Program-made: the position numbers and the translations under genes
Source of the DNA: Duganella sp. BJB476
GTDB lineage: Bacteria > Pseudomonadota > Gammaproteobacteria > Burkholderiales > Burkholderiaceae_D
Reading direction: 5' to 3'
Assembly (NCBI RefSeq): GCF_003416895.1
Contig: NZ_QVIO01000001.1
Coordinates: forward strand, 496,001-560,000
DNA length: 64,000 bases
In this document: positions 7,682 through 16,233 of the stretch, one piece after another
Layout of the letters: each line of letters begins with the position of its first letter
How positions within the stretch are numbered: position 1 is the stretch's first letter
The notes under the pieces: model-generated
The model's database searches: none
What the model was told of the DNA's origin: nothing
What the model saw: the letters and a program-made list of their open reading frames with translations, nothing else

Positions 7682-8662
7682 TTAGCTGGTGGCGTTTTTG
7701 ACGCTCGGTGCGGCGTCGTTGGCGGCGGTGGTCGAGATCGGATCGTCGGCCGGCGCGGGCTGTGCACTGACGCCTGCCGGTCCCGCCTTGATCGGGGCCG
7801 GTGCGGCCTGCGTGTCGGTGGCGTCGGCTGCCGGTTTGACCTTGTCGGCGGCGGTAGGCGCGCTGTAGGTGTTGGTGTCTTTGCTGTTGACCAGGCTGAG
7901 AAGACGCAGCGACAGATTGCGCAGCGTATTGCGGTCGATGCCGTTGCTGGTCTGGCTCGGCGAGCTGTCGCCGGTCGACAGCGCCGAGTGCAGGTCGCGG
8001 CCGATCAGTTGGAACAGGTCGGCCAAGGTGCCCGGGAAGTCGATGTTCGGCACCTGCACCGACGGCAGGTTGTCGGTGCTGGCGCCGTTGCTTGCCGCCG
8101 GCTTGCTGGTGGACGTGCCGGAAGGCTGGCTGCCGCTGCCGGTCGTGGCGCCGGTGCTGGCGGGGCTACTCGGATTATTGGAGCTCTGGCTGGCGGCGCC
8201 GCTCAGCTCAGCGTTGTACTGCACTTCCACTTCGAAATCGAACTTGCGGCCATCGGCGGTGGTGATCGTGCCTTTGCCGACGAAGTGCGAGCTGTCGGTC
8301 AGGTCGAAAGCGGCGGCGTCGCTGGTGCCCTTCGGCCCCGAACTATGCTGCACGCCTATGCCGAAACTGGACGAGGTGTCCAGGCTGGCCGAGTCGAAAC
8401 TGATGGTCGCCCCCTTGCCTGCGTCGCCGAACAGCGAGGTGGCGAAGCTGTTGACGAAATCCTGTGCGAAATCGACCGTCGCATTGCCGACCGAGGCCAC
8501 ATGCTGCGCCAGCGCGTCGTTGGACGTCGACGCCGGCGCGGAATTGGCTGCTTTCACTGGTGTGGCGGCGGTCGTGCCGGTCGTCTTGCCGTCATTGCGC
8601 GTGTTGGCGCCATAGAGGGGCGCTGGCAAAGCGCGGGGGCCGAGAGCAGGTAGGATAGACAT
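7682..8662 (-). CDS. Uncharacterised low-complexity protein
   Basis: A 326-residue protein from the ATG at 8662; the reading frame continues further upstream, but that part overlaps the next gene and has no coding character. A globular-looking segment (about residues 45-165, with TISFDSASLDTSSSFGIGV and GTITTADGRKFDFEVEV) is followed by a Ser/Thr/Gly/Pro linker, a second conserved-looking part (DFPGTLADLFQLIGRDLHSAL) and an Ala/Pro-rich tail. There is no signal peptide. It resembles uncharacterised proteins found near SprA-related putative metalloproteases. Function unknown. Confidence 0.65.
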   Translation of the reverse strand: MSILPALGPRALPAPLYGANTRNDGKTTGTTAATPVKAANSAPASTSNDALAQHVASVGNATVDFAQDFVNSFATSLFGDAGKGATISFDSASLDTSSSFGIGVQHSSGPKGTSDAAAFDLTDSSHFVGKGTITTADGRKFDFEVEVQYNAELSGAASQSSNNPSSPASTGATTGSGSQPSGTSTSKPAASNGASTDNLPSVQVPNIDFPGTLADLFQLIGRDLHSALSTGDSSPSQTSNGIDRNTLRNLSLRLLSLVNSKDTNTYSAPTAADKVKPAADATDTQAAPAPIKAGPAGVSAQPAPADDPISTTAANDAAPSVKNATS

Positions 8663-8739
8663 GGCAGGTTCCAGCGGATTTCGTTTGATAGTACTTCTAT
8701 AACGGTCCCGCTGGCGATTTCTTGAGACCTGCGCAAAGA

Positions 8740-8949
8740 TTAATGATGGTGGGTCCAGCCTTCCGGTGCCGCCAGGTAGGAAGCGACGGCGTCTTTCTGG
8801 CCGATGGCGTGGTGTTTGACTTCGCCGCAGGCGCAAATGCCCAGGTAAGGCTGGATGTGCGAGCAGGCCGACACCTTTTGCAGGCGGACTTGCACGGCTT
8901 TGGCGCATTTGGCGCATTTGAAGGTCAGGGTGCGTGGTGCTTTTAACAT
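8740..8949 (-). CDS. Small zinc-ribbon-like protein
   Basis: A 69-residue protein starting at the ATG at 8949, which has a clear AAAGAG ribosome binding site. It has FKCAKCAK near residue 10, CSH near 28 and CACGEVKHH near 38, a CxxC...CxCG arrangement that would bind one zinc ion, and it ends in three histidines. Function unknown; it may bind nucleic acid or act as a metal-binding accessory protein. It lies between the two uncharacterised genes on the same strand. Confidence 0.65.
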   Translation of the reverse strand: MLKAPRTLTFKCAKCAKAVQVRLQKVSACSHIQPYLGICACGEVKHHAIGQKDAVASYLAAPEGWTHHH

Positions 8950-8990
8950 GGTTGCTCTTTGTTGGACTGGCAAAGGCGGGATTCTATCAC

Positions 8991-9623
8991 TCACGCATAG
9001 ATATCCAGCTTGGGCGGCACCAGCGGCGGCGTTTCATAGGTGCGCTGGACTTTGGCGGCGGTGCCCGCCGCTGAACCTTGTCGATTGAGCTGTGCCGCCG
9101 CCTGTTCCACCTGCTGCGTCGCAAGTTCGGCGCGGGCTTGCAGTTCCAGCTGCGCCGCCTGGGCCGCCACCGCGCGGTCGGCGCCGGAGGGATCGGCCGG
9201 CGCCAGCGCCGCCGCCTGTATCGTGCGGGCGCGTTCGATGGTCTCCTCCGGCGTGCGGCCGGGCGAGGTATCGATTTGTACCTCGCCGCCGATGGCGTAA
9301 TCGACCCCGTTCGGTCCGCGCTGATAAGTGTAGGTGGCGCCGGAAGTGGCCAGGCCGCCGGCGGTGGCCAGGTGCGCCTGCTCGTGCTGGCGTACTTCGG
9401 TGTCGCGGGTCTTCAGCTGGGCGACCAGGGCCAGCGCCTCCGGCGTCAGGTTGGTGACGGAGTCGCTGCCGGAAAAATTGGTGTTCGGGGATGAGCTGGT
9501 CGAGGCTGAAGCCGGACCCGCAGGCGTGACCGACGACGTCACCTGCACCGGCGGCGTCGCGCGCGTCGGCGGCTGGCTGGCGGAACTCGGTGATATGGCG
9601 CCTATGCTCATGGTGGTGCGCAT
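8991..9623 (-). CDS. Putative metalloprotease, SprA-related family
   Basis: A 210-residue protein from the ATG at 9623, which lies right behind AGGAGG; the ATG at 9611 is an alternative. The first 70 residues are a Ser/Pro/Thr-rich disordered region. The core holds RQHEQAHLATAGG (an HExxH-like HEQAH motif near residue 96), TYQRGPNGVDYAIGGEV and DTSPGRTPEETIERAR, all marks of the SprA-related (CJM1_0395-type) putative metalloprotease family. The tail is an Ala/Gln-rich helix. Activity is unproven for the family. Confidence 0.8.
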   Translation of the reverse strand: MRTTMSIGAISPSSASQPPTRATPPVQVTSSVTPAGPASASTSSSPNTNFSGSDSVTNLTPEALALVAQLKTRDTEVRQHEQAHLATAGGLATSGATYTYQRGPNGVDYAIGGEVQIDTSPGRTPEETIERARTIQAAALAPADPSGADRAVAAQAAQLELQARAELATQQVEQAAAQLNRQGSAAGTAAKVQRTYETPPLVPPKLDIYA

Positions 9624-9758
9624 TGCCTCCTGCTCGTTTGAATGATAGCAAATCTGTAGCAAATGGTTGCAAATTAGCGGCGGCTTGCTGGTCAACTGGC
9701 GGGGCGCGCCCGCGTTGAAGGTCTACTGGGGATCATCTTCCACCAAAGAGGCAAGACC

Positions 9759-9914
9759 ATGGACCAAAAGAAGCAACCGAGCAAAGAATCTGTGCGGCAG
9801 TGGTTGCAGACGCAAATCGCAGAACGGCGCCCGCCGCCGGACGCCCAGCAAATCCGCCGCGAGCTGGGGTGGGAGATGCTCAAGCTGGAGCGAAAGGAGC
9901 GCCGCGAACGCTAG
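9759..9914 (+). CDS. 51-residue charged small protein
   Basis: A short gene beginning ATGGACCAAAAGAAG with an AGAGG ribosome binding site seven bases upstream, ending in TAG at 9912-9914. The product is very hydrophilic: a basic N-terminus, SVRQWLQTQIAERRPPP, then QQIRRELGWEMLK and an Arg/Lys/Glu-rich end. The helix-turn-helix-like spacing is only suggestive. It is convergent with the serine hydrolase gene (stops six bases apart). Codon usage looks like the neighbours, which supports a real gene. Confidence 0.6.
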   Translation: MDQKKQPSKESVRQWLQTQIAERRPPPDAQQIRRELGWEMLKLERKERRER

Positions 9915-9920
9915 GATGTT

Positions 9921-11072
9921 CTAGTCGCTGACGGTGGCGATCAGCGTGTGCAGCAGCTGGTTGACCTTCGCGCCCATCGCATCCGAGCCGTAGTCGCCGG
10001 CGGTGATGACCACTGTCAGGTCCAGCTCCGGCACGATGAAGATGCGTTGGCCGCCGTTGCCGAAGGCGGCGCTCCACGGCGTGCGGTGGCCATGCCAGGC
10101 TGCCGTGCCGTCCCACCACTGGTAGCCGTAATGCAGCTCGTCCGGCTGGTTGCCCGGACTCCTGAAACCGACGCTCAGGCGCGGCTTCAGCGATTCAGCC
10201 ACCCATTCCTCGGCCACGATCTGGCGGCCGTTCCAGCGGCCGTGGTTCAGCATCAGCCGTCCCAGCTTGGCCATGTCGCGCGGCCGCAGGCGCAGTCCCG
10301 CAAACGGCGCCGGCCGGCCGCGCAAGTCGGTCACCCATTCCCACTGCAGGATGCCCAGCGGTTCGAACAAGTCCTTGCGGGCCACCTCGATCCACGGCTG
10401 GCCGCTGACGCGGCTGACGATGTCGGCCAGGATGGTGGTGCCGCCGCCGTTGTAATTCCATACGGTGCCAGGCGGCGCGACGATGGGCCGCTCCAGCACG
10501 TAGCGCAGTTGGTCGGTTTTCCAGAACAGCCGCAGCTCGTTGTTGGGCTGCGCGCCTTCGTCCCACTTCCAGCCGCCGCTCATGGTCAGCAGGTGTTCGA
10601 GATTGACGGCGTTCAGCAGCGGCGACCGCAAGTCCTGGTATTCGGGGTAGTAGTCCAGCACCGGCGTGGTGAGCGCGCCGATTTTGCCGCGCTGCTTCTC
10701 GATGCCGACCAGCAGGCTGATGACGCTCTTGCCGATCGAGCGCACGTCGTGCAGCGTGTCCGGCCCGAATTCGACCGTTGGCGCGAACGGCGGCCACACG
10801 CCCAGCCCGCGCCGGATCGAGTGGTCCTTACCGGTGCGGTACATCTCCGCCACCAGCTTGCCGTGGCGTTCAATGACGATGCCGTGGATGTTGTCCTTGC
10901 CCCCGGCCAGCGCGGTCAGCGTGACGCACAGCGCGTTGGCGTTGAAGCCCGATGTTTCAGGCGCCGCCAGTTCCCAGCCGTCGCCTTGCGCGAATGGCGC
11001 GGCGCAGGGCGCGGCATGCGCCAGCGGCAGTACGGTCGACAAGCAAAAACACAGACGAAGCAGCAATTTCAT
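9921..11072 (-). CDS. Secreted serine hydrolase, beta-lactamase class C fold
   Basis: A 383-residue protein with a Sec signal peptide (KLLLRLCFCLSTVLPLAHA) and the class C beta-lactamase/esterase fold (COG1680). The nucleophile motif is SIGK (SxxK, about residue 113), the second motif is NYNGGG near residue 190, and AAFGNGGQRIFIVP near 345 fits the conserved region that replaces KTG in this family. It probably acts in the periplasm on an ester or amide, such as a peptide or cell-wall fragment; beta-lactam resistance should not be assumed. Confidence 0.85.
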   Translation of the reverse strand: MKLLLRLCFCLSTVLPLAHAAPCAAPFAQGDGWELAAPETSGFNANALCVTLTALAGGKDNIHGIVIERHGKLVAEMYRTGKDHSIRRGLGVWPPFAPTVEFGPDTLHDVRSIGKSVISLLVGIEKQRGKIGALTTPVLDYYPEYQDLRSPLLNAVNLEHLLTMSGGWKWDEGAQPNNELRLFWKTDQLRYVLERPIVAPPGTVWNYNGGGTTILADIVSRVSGQPWIEVARKDLFEPLGILQWEWVTDLRGRPAPFAGLRLRPRDMAKLGRLMLNHGRWNGRQIVAEEWVAESLKPRLSVGFRSPGNQPDELHYGYQWWDGTAAWHGHRTPWSAAFGNGGQRIFIVPELDLTVVITAGDYGSDAMGAKVNQLLHTLIATVSD

Positions 11073-11104
11073 GAGCCGGCCTGAATTAACAATAAAACAC
11101 CATT

Positions 11105-14100
11105 CTACTGCACTGTGACCGCGCTTTTGCCGCCTGCCGAAGGTTGTACCAATATTTTTACCGCGATCCGCTCCGTCATTTCCTGCACATGCGAGATGAC
11201 GCCGACCTTGCGACCCATCGCTTGCAGGCCGTCCAGCGCATCCATCGCCACGCGCAGGGTTTCTGCATCCAGGCTGCCGAAGCCTTCGTCGATGAACAGC
11301 GATTCGACGCGCACGCGGTTGGACGACAGCGAGGCCAGTCCCAGCGCCAGCGCCAGCGACACCAGGAACGATTCGCCGCCGGACAGCGAATGCACCGAGC
11401 GCATCTCGCCGCCCATGTCCTGGTCGCGCACCAGCAGGGCCAGCGACGGGCTGGCCGGGTTGTCGATGCGTTCCAGCTGGTAGCGGCGCGCCAGGTGGTT
11501 CAGGTGGGCGTTGGCGTAACCCAGCAGGACATCCAGCGTGAATTGCTGGGCGTAGTTGCGGAACTTCTTGCCGTCGGCCGAGCCTATCAGGTCGTTCATG
11601 CGCGCCCAGCGCTGTTCGATCGCTTCCTGCTGCGCGATCTCGGCCAGCATGGCTTGCGATTGCTGGCGCTTGGCGTCGTCCTGCGCCAGCGCCAGTTGCA
11701 GGGCGGTGGTGTGGTCATGGGCTGTCTTGCGTTCGATCGCCAGTTCGTTCAGTGCGGCGGCCAGCAGTGCGATCGGCGTTTGTTCATCTGCCGACGCGCG
11801 CTCCTGCGGTGCGGATAACTGGTGTTGCTGGCGTTGGCGCTGGCGTTCATTGAGCACGGTGGCGGTGTGGTCGGCCGCGCGGTCGATGGCTTGCAAGGCG
11901 GCGCGTTCGGCGTCGACTTCCTCGGCGGAGTGAGCCAGCAGCGCGTGCAGGTGCTCCAGGTCGCGCAGGCCGGCGTCGGGCTGGCGCTGCTGGAATGCGG
12001 CGATCCAGTCGGACAGCCTGGCCGCCGCCGATGCCGATGCGCCGTGCAGTGCCGCCAGCCGTTGCGCGGCCTGGGCCAGCGCCTCGTCCGCGCGGGCGCG
12101 GGCTTGGGCCGCTTGCTGTGCGGCGGTTTGCAGGCCGGCCAGCCGTTCCCTGGCGGCGTCGATGGCGGCGTTGAGCGCCGCTTCGACATCACGCACTTCC
12201 TTGCCACCCCACAGCGCCATGCGTTGCTGCTGCATGTCCTTGAGCGCGGTGTCGGCGCTGCTGTAGATTACGCGGGCATTGACGGCGTCCAGGCCGGCCT
12301 TGGTCTGTGCTTCGGCGAGCGCCTTCACCTCCACGTCGACGGTGGAGATGGCGGCGGCGCGTTCGTCATAGGCGGCGCGCTGCGCCAGCCATTGTCGGCT
12401 CTCGGCGTGGCGGGCTTCGTAGAATCGGGCGGGACCGGCCTTCCAGTCGTCTTTCCACTCGTCGCTCGGAATGTCGCCGCCGCTGAAGGCCGGGTCCAGG
12501 TCGGCGAGCAGGGCGCCCAGCGTCAAGGCCACTTCGATGCGCTGGTCGTCCAGCGCCTTGTGTTCCGTATTCGATTGCGCCAGCGCGGTTTGGGCGTGCG
12601 AGGCGACGCTCTGCAAACGCGTGTGCTCGGCCGCCGCCAGGTCGTAGGCCGATTGTGCCTGGTCGCGCGCGATGCGGGCCGCACGCAGGGCGTGCTCCTG
12701 CCGTTCGATGGCTTGCAGCGCGTCGCGCACCAGCTCCAACTGCGCGACGAACCAGCCGGTGCGCTCAGGCTCGGGCGGCAGCGAGGCCGCAAGCTGCGAC
12801 GCGGCTTCGCCGTGGTCCGCAGCGTGCAGGTAGCTGTGCCACGCGGCGGCGACGCGCTCCAGCGCTTGCGCCACGGCGCGACCTTCGCTGGACAGCGCGT
12901 TCAGCTGCTCAAGGCTGGCCTGTTCGGTGGCGCGTTGTGCCGCCTGCTGGTTGACATTGGCTTCCATCTGCTGGCGGCAGCGGGTGACTTCCGCCTGGAA
13001 CTCGGTCAGCATGTCGTGCAGGCCGTCGTTGTCGTGGCGATACGGATGCTCATTCGATCCGCATACCGGGCAAGGCGTATCGTCTTCCAGCGCGGCGCGC
13101 AGCGATTCCACGTTCCTGGCGCAGGCGGCTTCCGCCAGTTTCAGCGAACGTTCCGCCTGCGAGAACGCGGCCAATATGCCGACGCCTTCCTGCTGCGCCG
13201 CCTTCAGCTGGATCTCGGCCGCTTCCACGGCCTGCCGCAGCTGCCCGGACTGGGCCTGGATATGCGCATGCCGCGATTGCCGCGCATCGAGTTCGATCCA
13301 GATCTTTTCCGCCGACGCCAACTGATCGCGGCGTAGCTCCCAATCGTGGCGCGATGTCTGCAATTGCTCGGCCGGGAAGGCCGTCAGTGCACGCGCCGCT
13401 TCCTGCCGTTGCGCTTCCAATGTTTGCAGGGCGACGTTGGAGGCGGCCAGCTTGCCGCTGGCATCAGCTTCGTCCTCGCGATGAGCCTTGGCGTTGCGTT
13501 GCACGCGGGCCAGCGCGCCGCTCAGCTTCTCGGCTTGCGCGGCGGCTTGGCCGGCCTGCACGAACAGCACGTCCCAGCGCTCCCACGACTGCGCCATCGT
13601 CTGCCATTGCTTGTGCTGCGCCAGCCAGGCGACGCCTGCTTCATGCTGCGCGCCCAGGCGCTGGCGTTCGTCCTGCCGTTCCTGCAGCGCAGCCCTCGCG
13701 ACGGCGTCCGCCTGATCGGCCTTTTCGCATGCTGCGGCGGCCTGGCGGTAAGCGGGCAGCATGGCTTCGATGCGGGCATCGAGCGCCTTGGCCTGGTCCA
13801 GTTGCGGCGCGGCGGCGCGTTGAGCGGCTTCCGATTCCTGTACTTGCGATGCTGCCTGGGCTTGCGCGCTCGTGGCGCGCTCCAGTGCCTGCGCCGCGAG
13901 CGCGGCATCCTGCGTACTGGCGGCGATGGCCGCTTGCGTGGCAGCGATGTCGGCGGCGATGCGCTCGATTTCGGCGGCCAGCGGACGCGCCGCTTGCACG
14001 GCGGCGATGCGCGCCAACGCGGTGCGGCGCGGCGCCGATGCTTCCACTTCGGCGACGGCGGCCTGGCAGGCCTTCTGCGCCGACTGTTCGTCCTCGGCCA

Positions 14101-14911
14101 GTTTCTCGGCCTGTTTGTGCCAGCGTAGTTCCTGTTCCAGTTCCGCTTTGCGTTGTTCCAGCACTTGCAGCTCGGCGGCGGCGGTCGCGCTGTGCGCTTC
14201 CAGTTCGCCGCGTTGTTCTGCACTCAAGGGCTTCTGGTCGGCCAGGCGGGCGCTCAGTCTTTGCAGCGCCGCCTGTTCCAGCTTGGCGCGCTCGAAGGCG
14301 CGCATCGAGATCTCGCTGTAGACGGTGCTGCCGGTCAGCGTCTCCAGCAGCTCGCCGCGTTCATTGTCCTCGGACTTGAGGAAAGCGGAGAACTCGTTCT
14401 GCGCCAGCAGCACGGCGCGCGTGAACTGCTCAAACGACAAACCGATGCGCTTCTCGATTTCCACCTTGACTTCGGTCTTGGTGCCGCCGATGGCTTGCAG
14501 CGACGGCAGCAGATGCAGCGTCATGGCGGTCGGCTGCAACGCGCCTTCGGCCTTGGTGCGCGAGCGGCGCACGCTCCAGCGGGCGCGGTACGAGGCGCCG
14601 TCGTTGCCGACGAAGTCCACTTCCGCGTAACCCTCGGCCGTGCCGCGACGCAGCAGCGTGCGCGTGTCCTGCGTGGAGACGGTCTCCGCGCCGACGTCGG
14701 TCAGGTAGCTGCGGCCGGCGACTTTCAACAGGCGCGGCGTGGCGTCGTACAGCGCCAGGCATAGCGCGTCGAGCAGGGTGCTTTTGCCGGCGCCGGTCGG
14801 GCCGCTGATGGCGAACAGGCCAGTCGACGCCAACGGCTCCTGCTCGAAGTCTACGCCGAATTCGCCCGCCAGCGACGCCAGGTTCTTACCGCCGATTTTC
14901 AGGATTCTCAT
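11105..14911 (-). CDS. sbcC: Exonuclease subunit SbcC (Rad50-like ATPase)
   Basis: A 1268-residue SMC-like ATPase that works with SbcD to cut hairpins and protein-blocked DNA ends. Walker A GPTGAGKSTLLDAL is near residue 38. A very long Ala/Gln/Glu-rich coiled coil surrounds the zinc hook CPVC (about residues 614-617). The C-terminal head has the signature LSGGESFLVSLALAL and the Walker B/D-loop FIDEGFGSLD. It is longer than E. coli SbcC (1048), mostly in the coiled coil. Its start overlaps the sbcD stop by four bases (14908-14911), so the two are one operon. Confidence 0.96.
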   Translation of the reverse strand: MRILKIGGKNLASLAGEFGVDFEQEPLASTGLFAISGPTGAGKSTLLDALCLALYDATPRLLKVAGRSYLTDVGAETVSTQDTRTLLRRGTAEGYAEVDFVGNDGASYRARWSVRRSRTKAEGALQPTAMTLHLLPSLQAIGGTKTEVKVEIEKRIGLSFEQFTRAVLLAQNEFSAFLKSEDNERGELLETLTGSTVYSEISMRAFERAKLEQAALQRLSARLADQKPLSAEQRGELEAHSATAAAELQVLEQRKAELEQELRWHKQAEKLAEDEQSAQKACQAAVAEVEASAPRRTALARIAAVQAARPLAAEIERIAADIAATQAAIAASTQDAALAAQALERATSAQAQAASQVQESEAAQRAAAPQLDQAKALDARIEAMLPAYRQAAAACEKADQADAVARAALQERQDERQRLGAQHEAGVAWLAQHKQWQTMAQSWERWDVLFVQAGQAAAQAEKLSGALARVQRNAKAHREDEADASGKLAASNVALQTLEAQRQEAARALTAFPAEQLQTSRHDWELRRDQLASAEKIWIELDARQSRHAHIQAQSGQLRQAVEAAEIQLKAAQQEGVGILAAFSQAERSLKLAEAACARNVESLRAALEDDTPCPVCGSNEHPYRHDNDGLHDMLTEFQAEVTRCRQQMEANVNQQAAQRATEQASLEQLNALSSEGRAVAQALERVAAAWHSYLHAADHGEAASQLAASLPPEPERTGWFVAQLELVRDALQAIERQEHALRAARIARDQAQSAYDLAAAEHTRLQSVASHAQTALAQSNTEHKALDDQRIEVALTLGALLADLDPAFSGGDIPSDEWKDDWKAGPARFYEARHAESRQWLAQRAAYDERAAAISTVDVEVKALAEAQTKAGLDAVNARVIYSSADTALKDMQQQRMALWGGKEVRDVEAALNAAIDAARERLAGLQTAAQQAAQARARADEALAQAAQRLAALHGASASAAARLSDWIAAFQQRQPDAGLRDLEHLHALLAHSAEEVDAERAALQAIDRAADHTATVLNERQRQRQQHQLSAPQERASADEQTPIALLAAALNELAIERKTAHDHTTALQLALAQDDAKRQQSQAMLAEIAQQEAIEQRWARMNDLIGSADGKKFRNYAQQFTLDVLLGYANAHLNHLARRYQLERIDNPASPSLALLVRDQDMGGEMRSVHSLSGGESFLVSLALALGLASLSSNRVRVESLFIDEGFGSLDAETLRVAMDALDGLQAMGRKVGVISHVQEMTERIAVKILVQPSAGGKSAVTVQ

Positions 14912-16146
14912 GGCTGCCCCGGCGTCAGCATCAGTTCCGCGAAGGCGCTCAACTGGTCGGTCGGCGCATCGTTGTCGAACCTTTGCCGGTACAGCTGGCG
15001 GAAGATATCGTCCGGCTTGAGCTGCTCCAGCTGGTCCAGCGTCATCACCTCGTCATCGATCGAGGTGCTGCGCGCCGCGCTGGAAGTCTCGATCTTGGCC
15101 AGCCGCACCGGCTTGCCGTCCAGCGCCGCCTCGATGCGCGCGCGCAGGCCCGGCTCCGGCGCGTCCAGCCGCACCCGCACCTCCAGGAAGGGCTGCTGCT
15201 CCGGCTCCGCATCCAGCGTCGCCAGCGCCGCCAGTTCCTCCAGCACCTGCGCCAGCGGTGCCGGCTTGGCAGGAACGCGCAGCAACTGGACCGCGCGCGG
15301 CACCATCAGCGGCGCGATCTCGCGCACCTCGCCGCCGTCGATATCGATGCGCAGGATCTGGTGCTGATAGCCCACCTCCGCAAACGACAGCGGAATCGGA
15401 CTGCCGCAGTAACGGATATGCTGCTGCTTGCCGACGCTTTGCGCCAGGTGCAAATGCCCCAGCGCGGCGTAGACGATGGCCGGGTCGAAGATCCCCGCCG
15501 GCAGCATTTCGGTGCCGCCGATGACGATGCGGCGTTCCGAATCGTTGGACATCTGGCCGTCGACCATGTGGCAATGGCCCATGGCCAGTATCGCCTGGCC
15601 AGGCTGGCGTTTGGACAGCGCCAGTTCCAGCGCCTGTTTGTAGAGCAGGGCGATGCCGGCCAAATACGGATCGGCGCCTTCCTCGGTCGCCACGCGCGGC
15701 ACGTCGCCGGGACGCAGGAAGGGCACGGCCAGGCACCAGGCTTCGACCGCGCCGCCACGGCCGGTCAGCGGCAGCACCAGCTGTTCCAGGTCGATCTCGC
15801 CGTCCGCCTTGCGCTGCACGCTGCCGACCACCCGCGTGCCGTGTGCTTCCAGCAGCGGCCCTGGCGCCTCCAGCCGTCCCGGTGAATCGTGGTTGCCGGC
15901 GATGACCACCAGGTTCAGATGCGGCACGCGCTCCCTGGCCTGCTGCAAAAAACGATACAGCTGCTTCTGCGACGCCGCCGACGGATTGGCGTTGTCGAAG
16001 ATGTCGCCGGCGATCAGCAGCGCGTCGGCCTGTTCGGCGGCGACGGTGTCGAGCAGCCAGTCCAGGAAGTGCTGGTGCTCGTAGGTACGCTCGAAATTAT
16101 GCAGGGATTGGCCGAGATGCCAGTCGGAGGTGTGCAGCAGACGCAT
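14908..16146 (-). CDS. sbcD: Exonuclease subunit SbcD (Mre11-like nuclease)
   Basis: A 412-residue metallophosphoesterase, the nuclease partner of SbcC. The metal-binding motifs are in order: LHTSDWHLGQ (residue 4), AGDIFDNA (about 46), VIAGNHDSPG (about 81), MGHCHMVDG (about 190) and ALGHLHLAQ (about 228). The C-terminal capping domain (from about 290) is longer than the nuclease core requires and matches the SbcD type. It is the first gene of the sbcDC operon, with translational coupling through ATGA. Confidence 0.96.
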   Translation of the reverse strand: MRLLHTSDWHLGQSLHNFERTYEHQHFLDWLLDTVAAEQADALLIAGDIFDNANPSAASQKQLYRFLQQARERVPHLNLVVIAGNHDSPGRLEAPGPLLEAHGTRVVGSVQRKADGEIDLEQLVLPLTGRGGAVEAWCLAVPFLRPGDVPRVATEEGADPYLAGIALLYKQALELALSKRQPGQAILAMGHCHMVDGQMSNDSERRIVIGGTEMLPAGIFDPAIVYAALGHLHLAQSVGKQQHIRYCGSPIPLSFAEVGYQHQILRIDIDGGEVREIAPLMVPRAVQLLRVPAKPAPLAQVLEELAALATLDAEPEQQPFLEVRVRLDAPEPGLRARIEAALDGKPVRLAKIETSSAARSTSIDDEVMTLDQLEQLKPDDIFRQLYRQRFDNDAPTDQLSAFAELMLTPGQP

Positions 16147-16233
16147 GAAGATGTGTAATCAAAACAGCCGGGAAGCGCACAATATAGCGCAAGATGGCGC
16201 CGGATGAGTTGATAAAAGTGGATCGGCCTCCGG

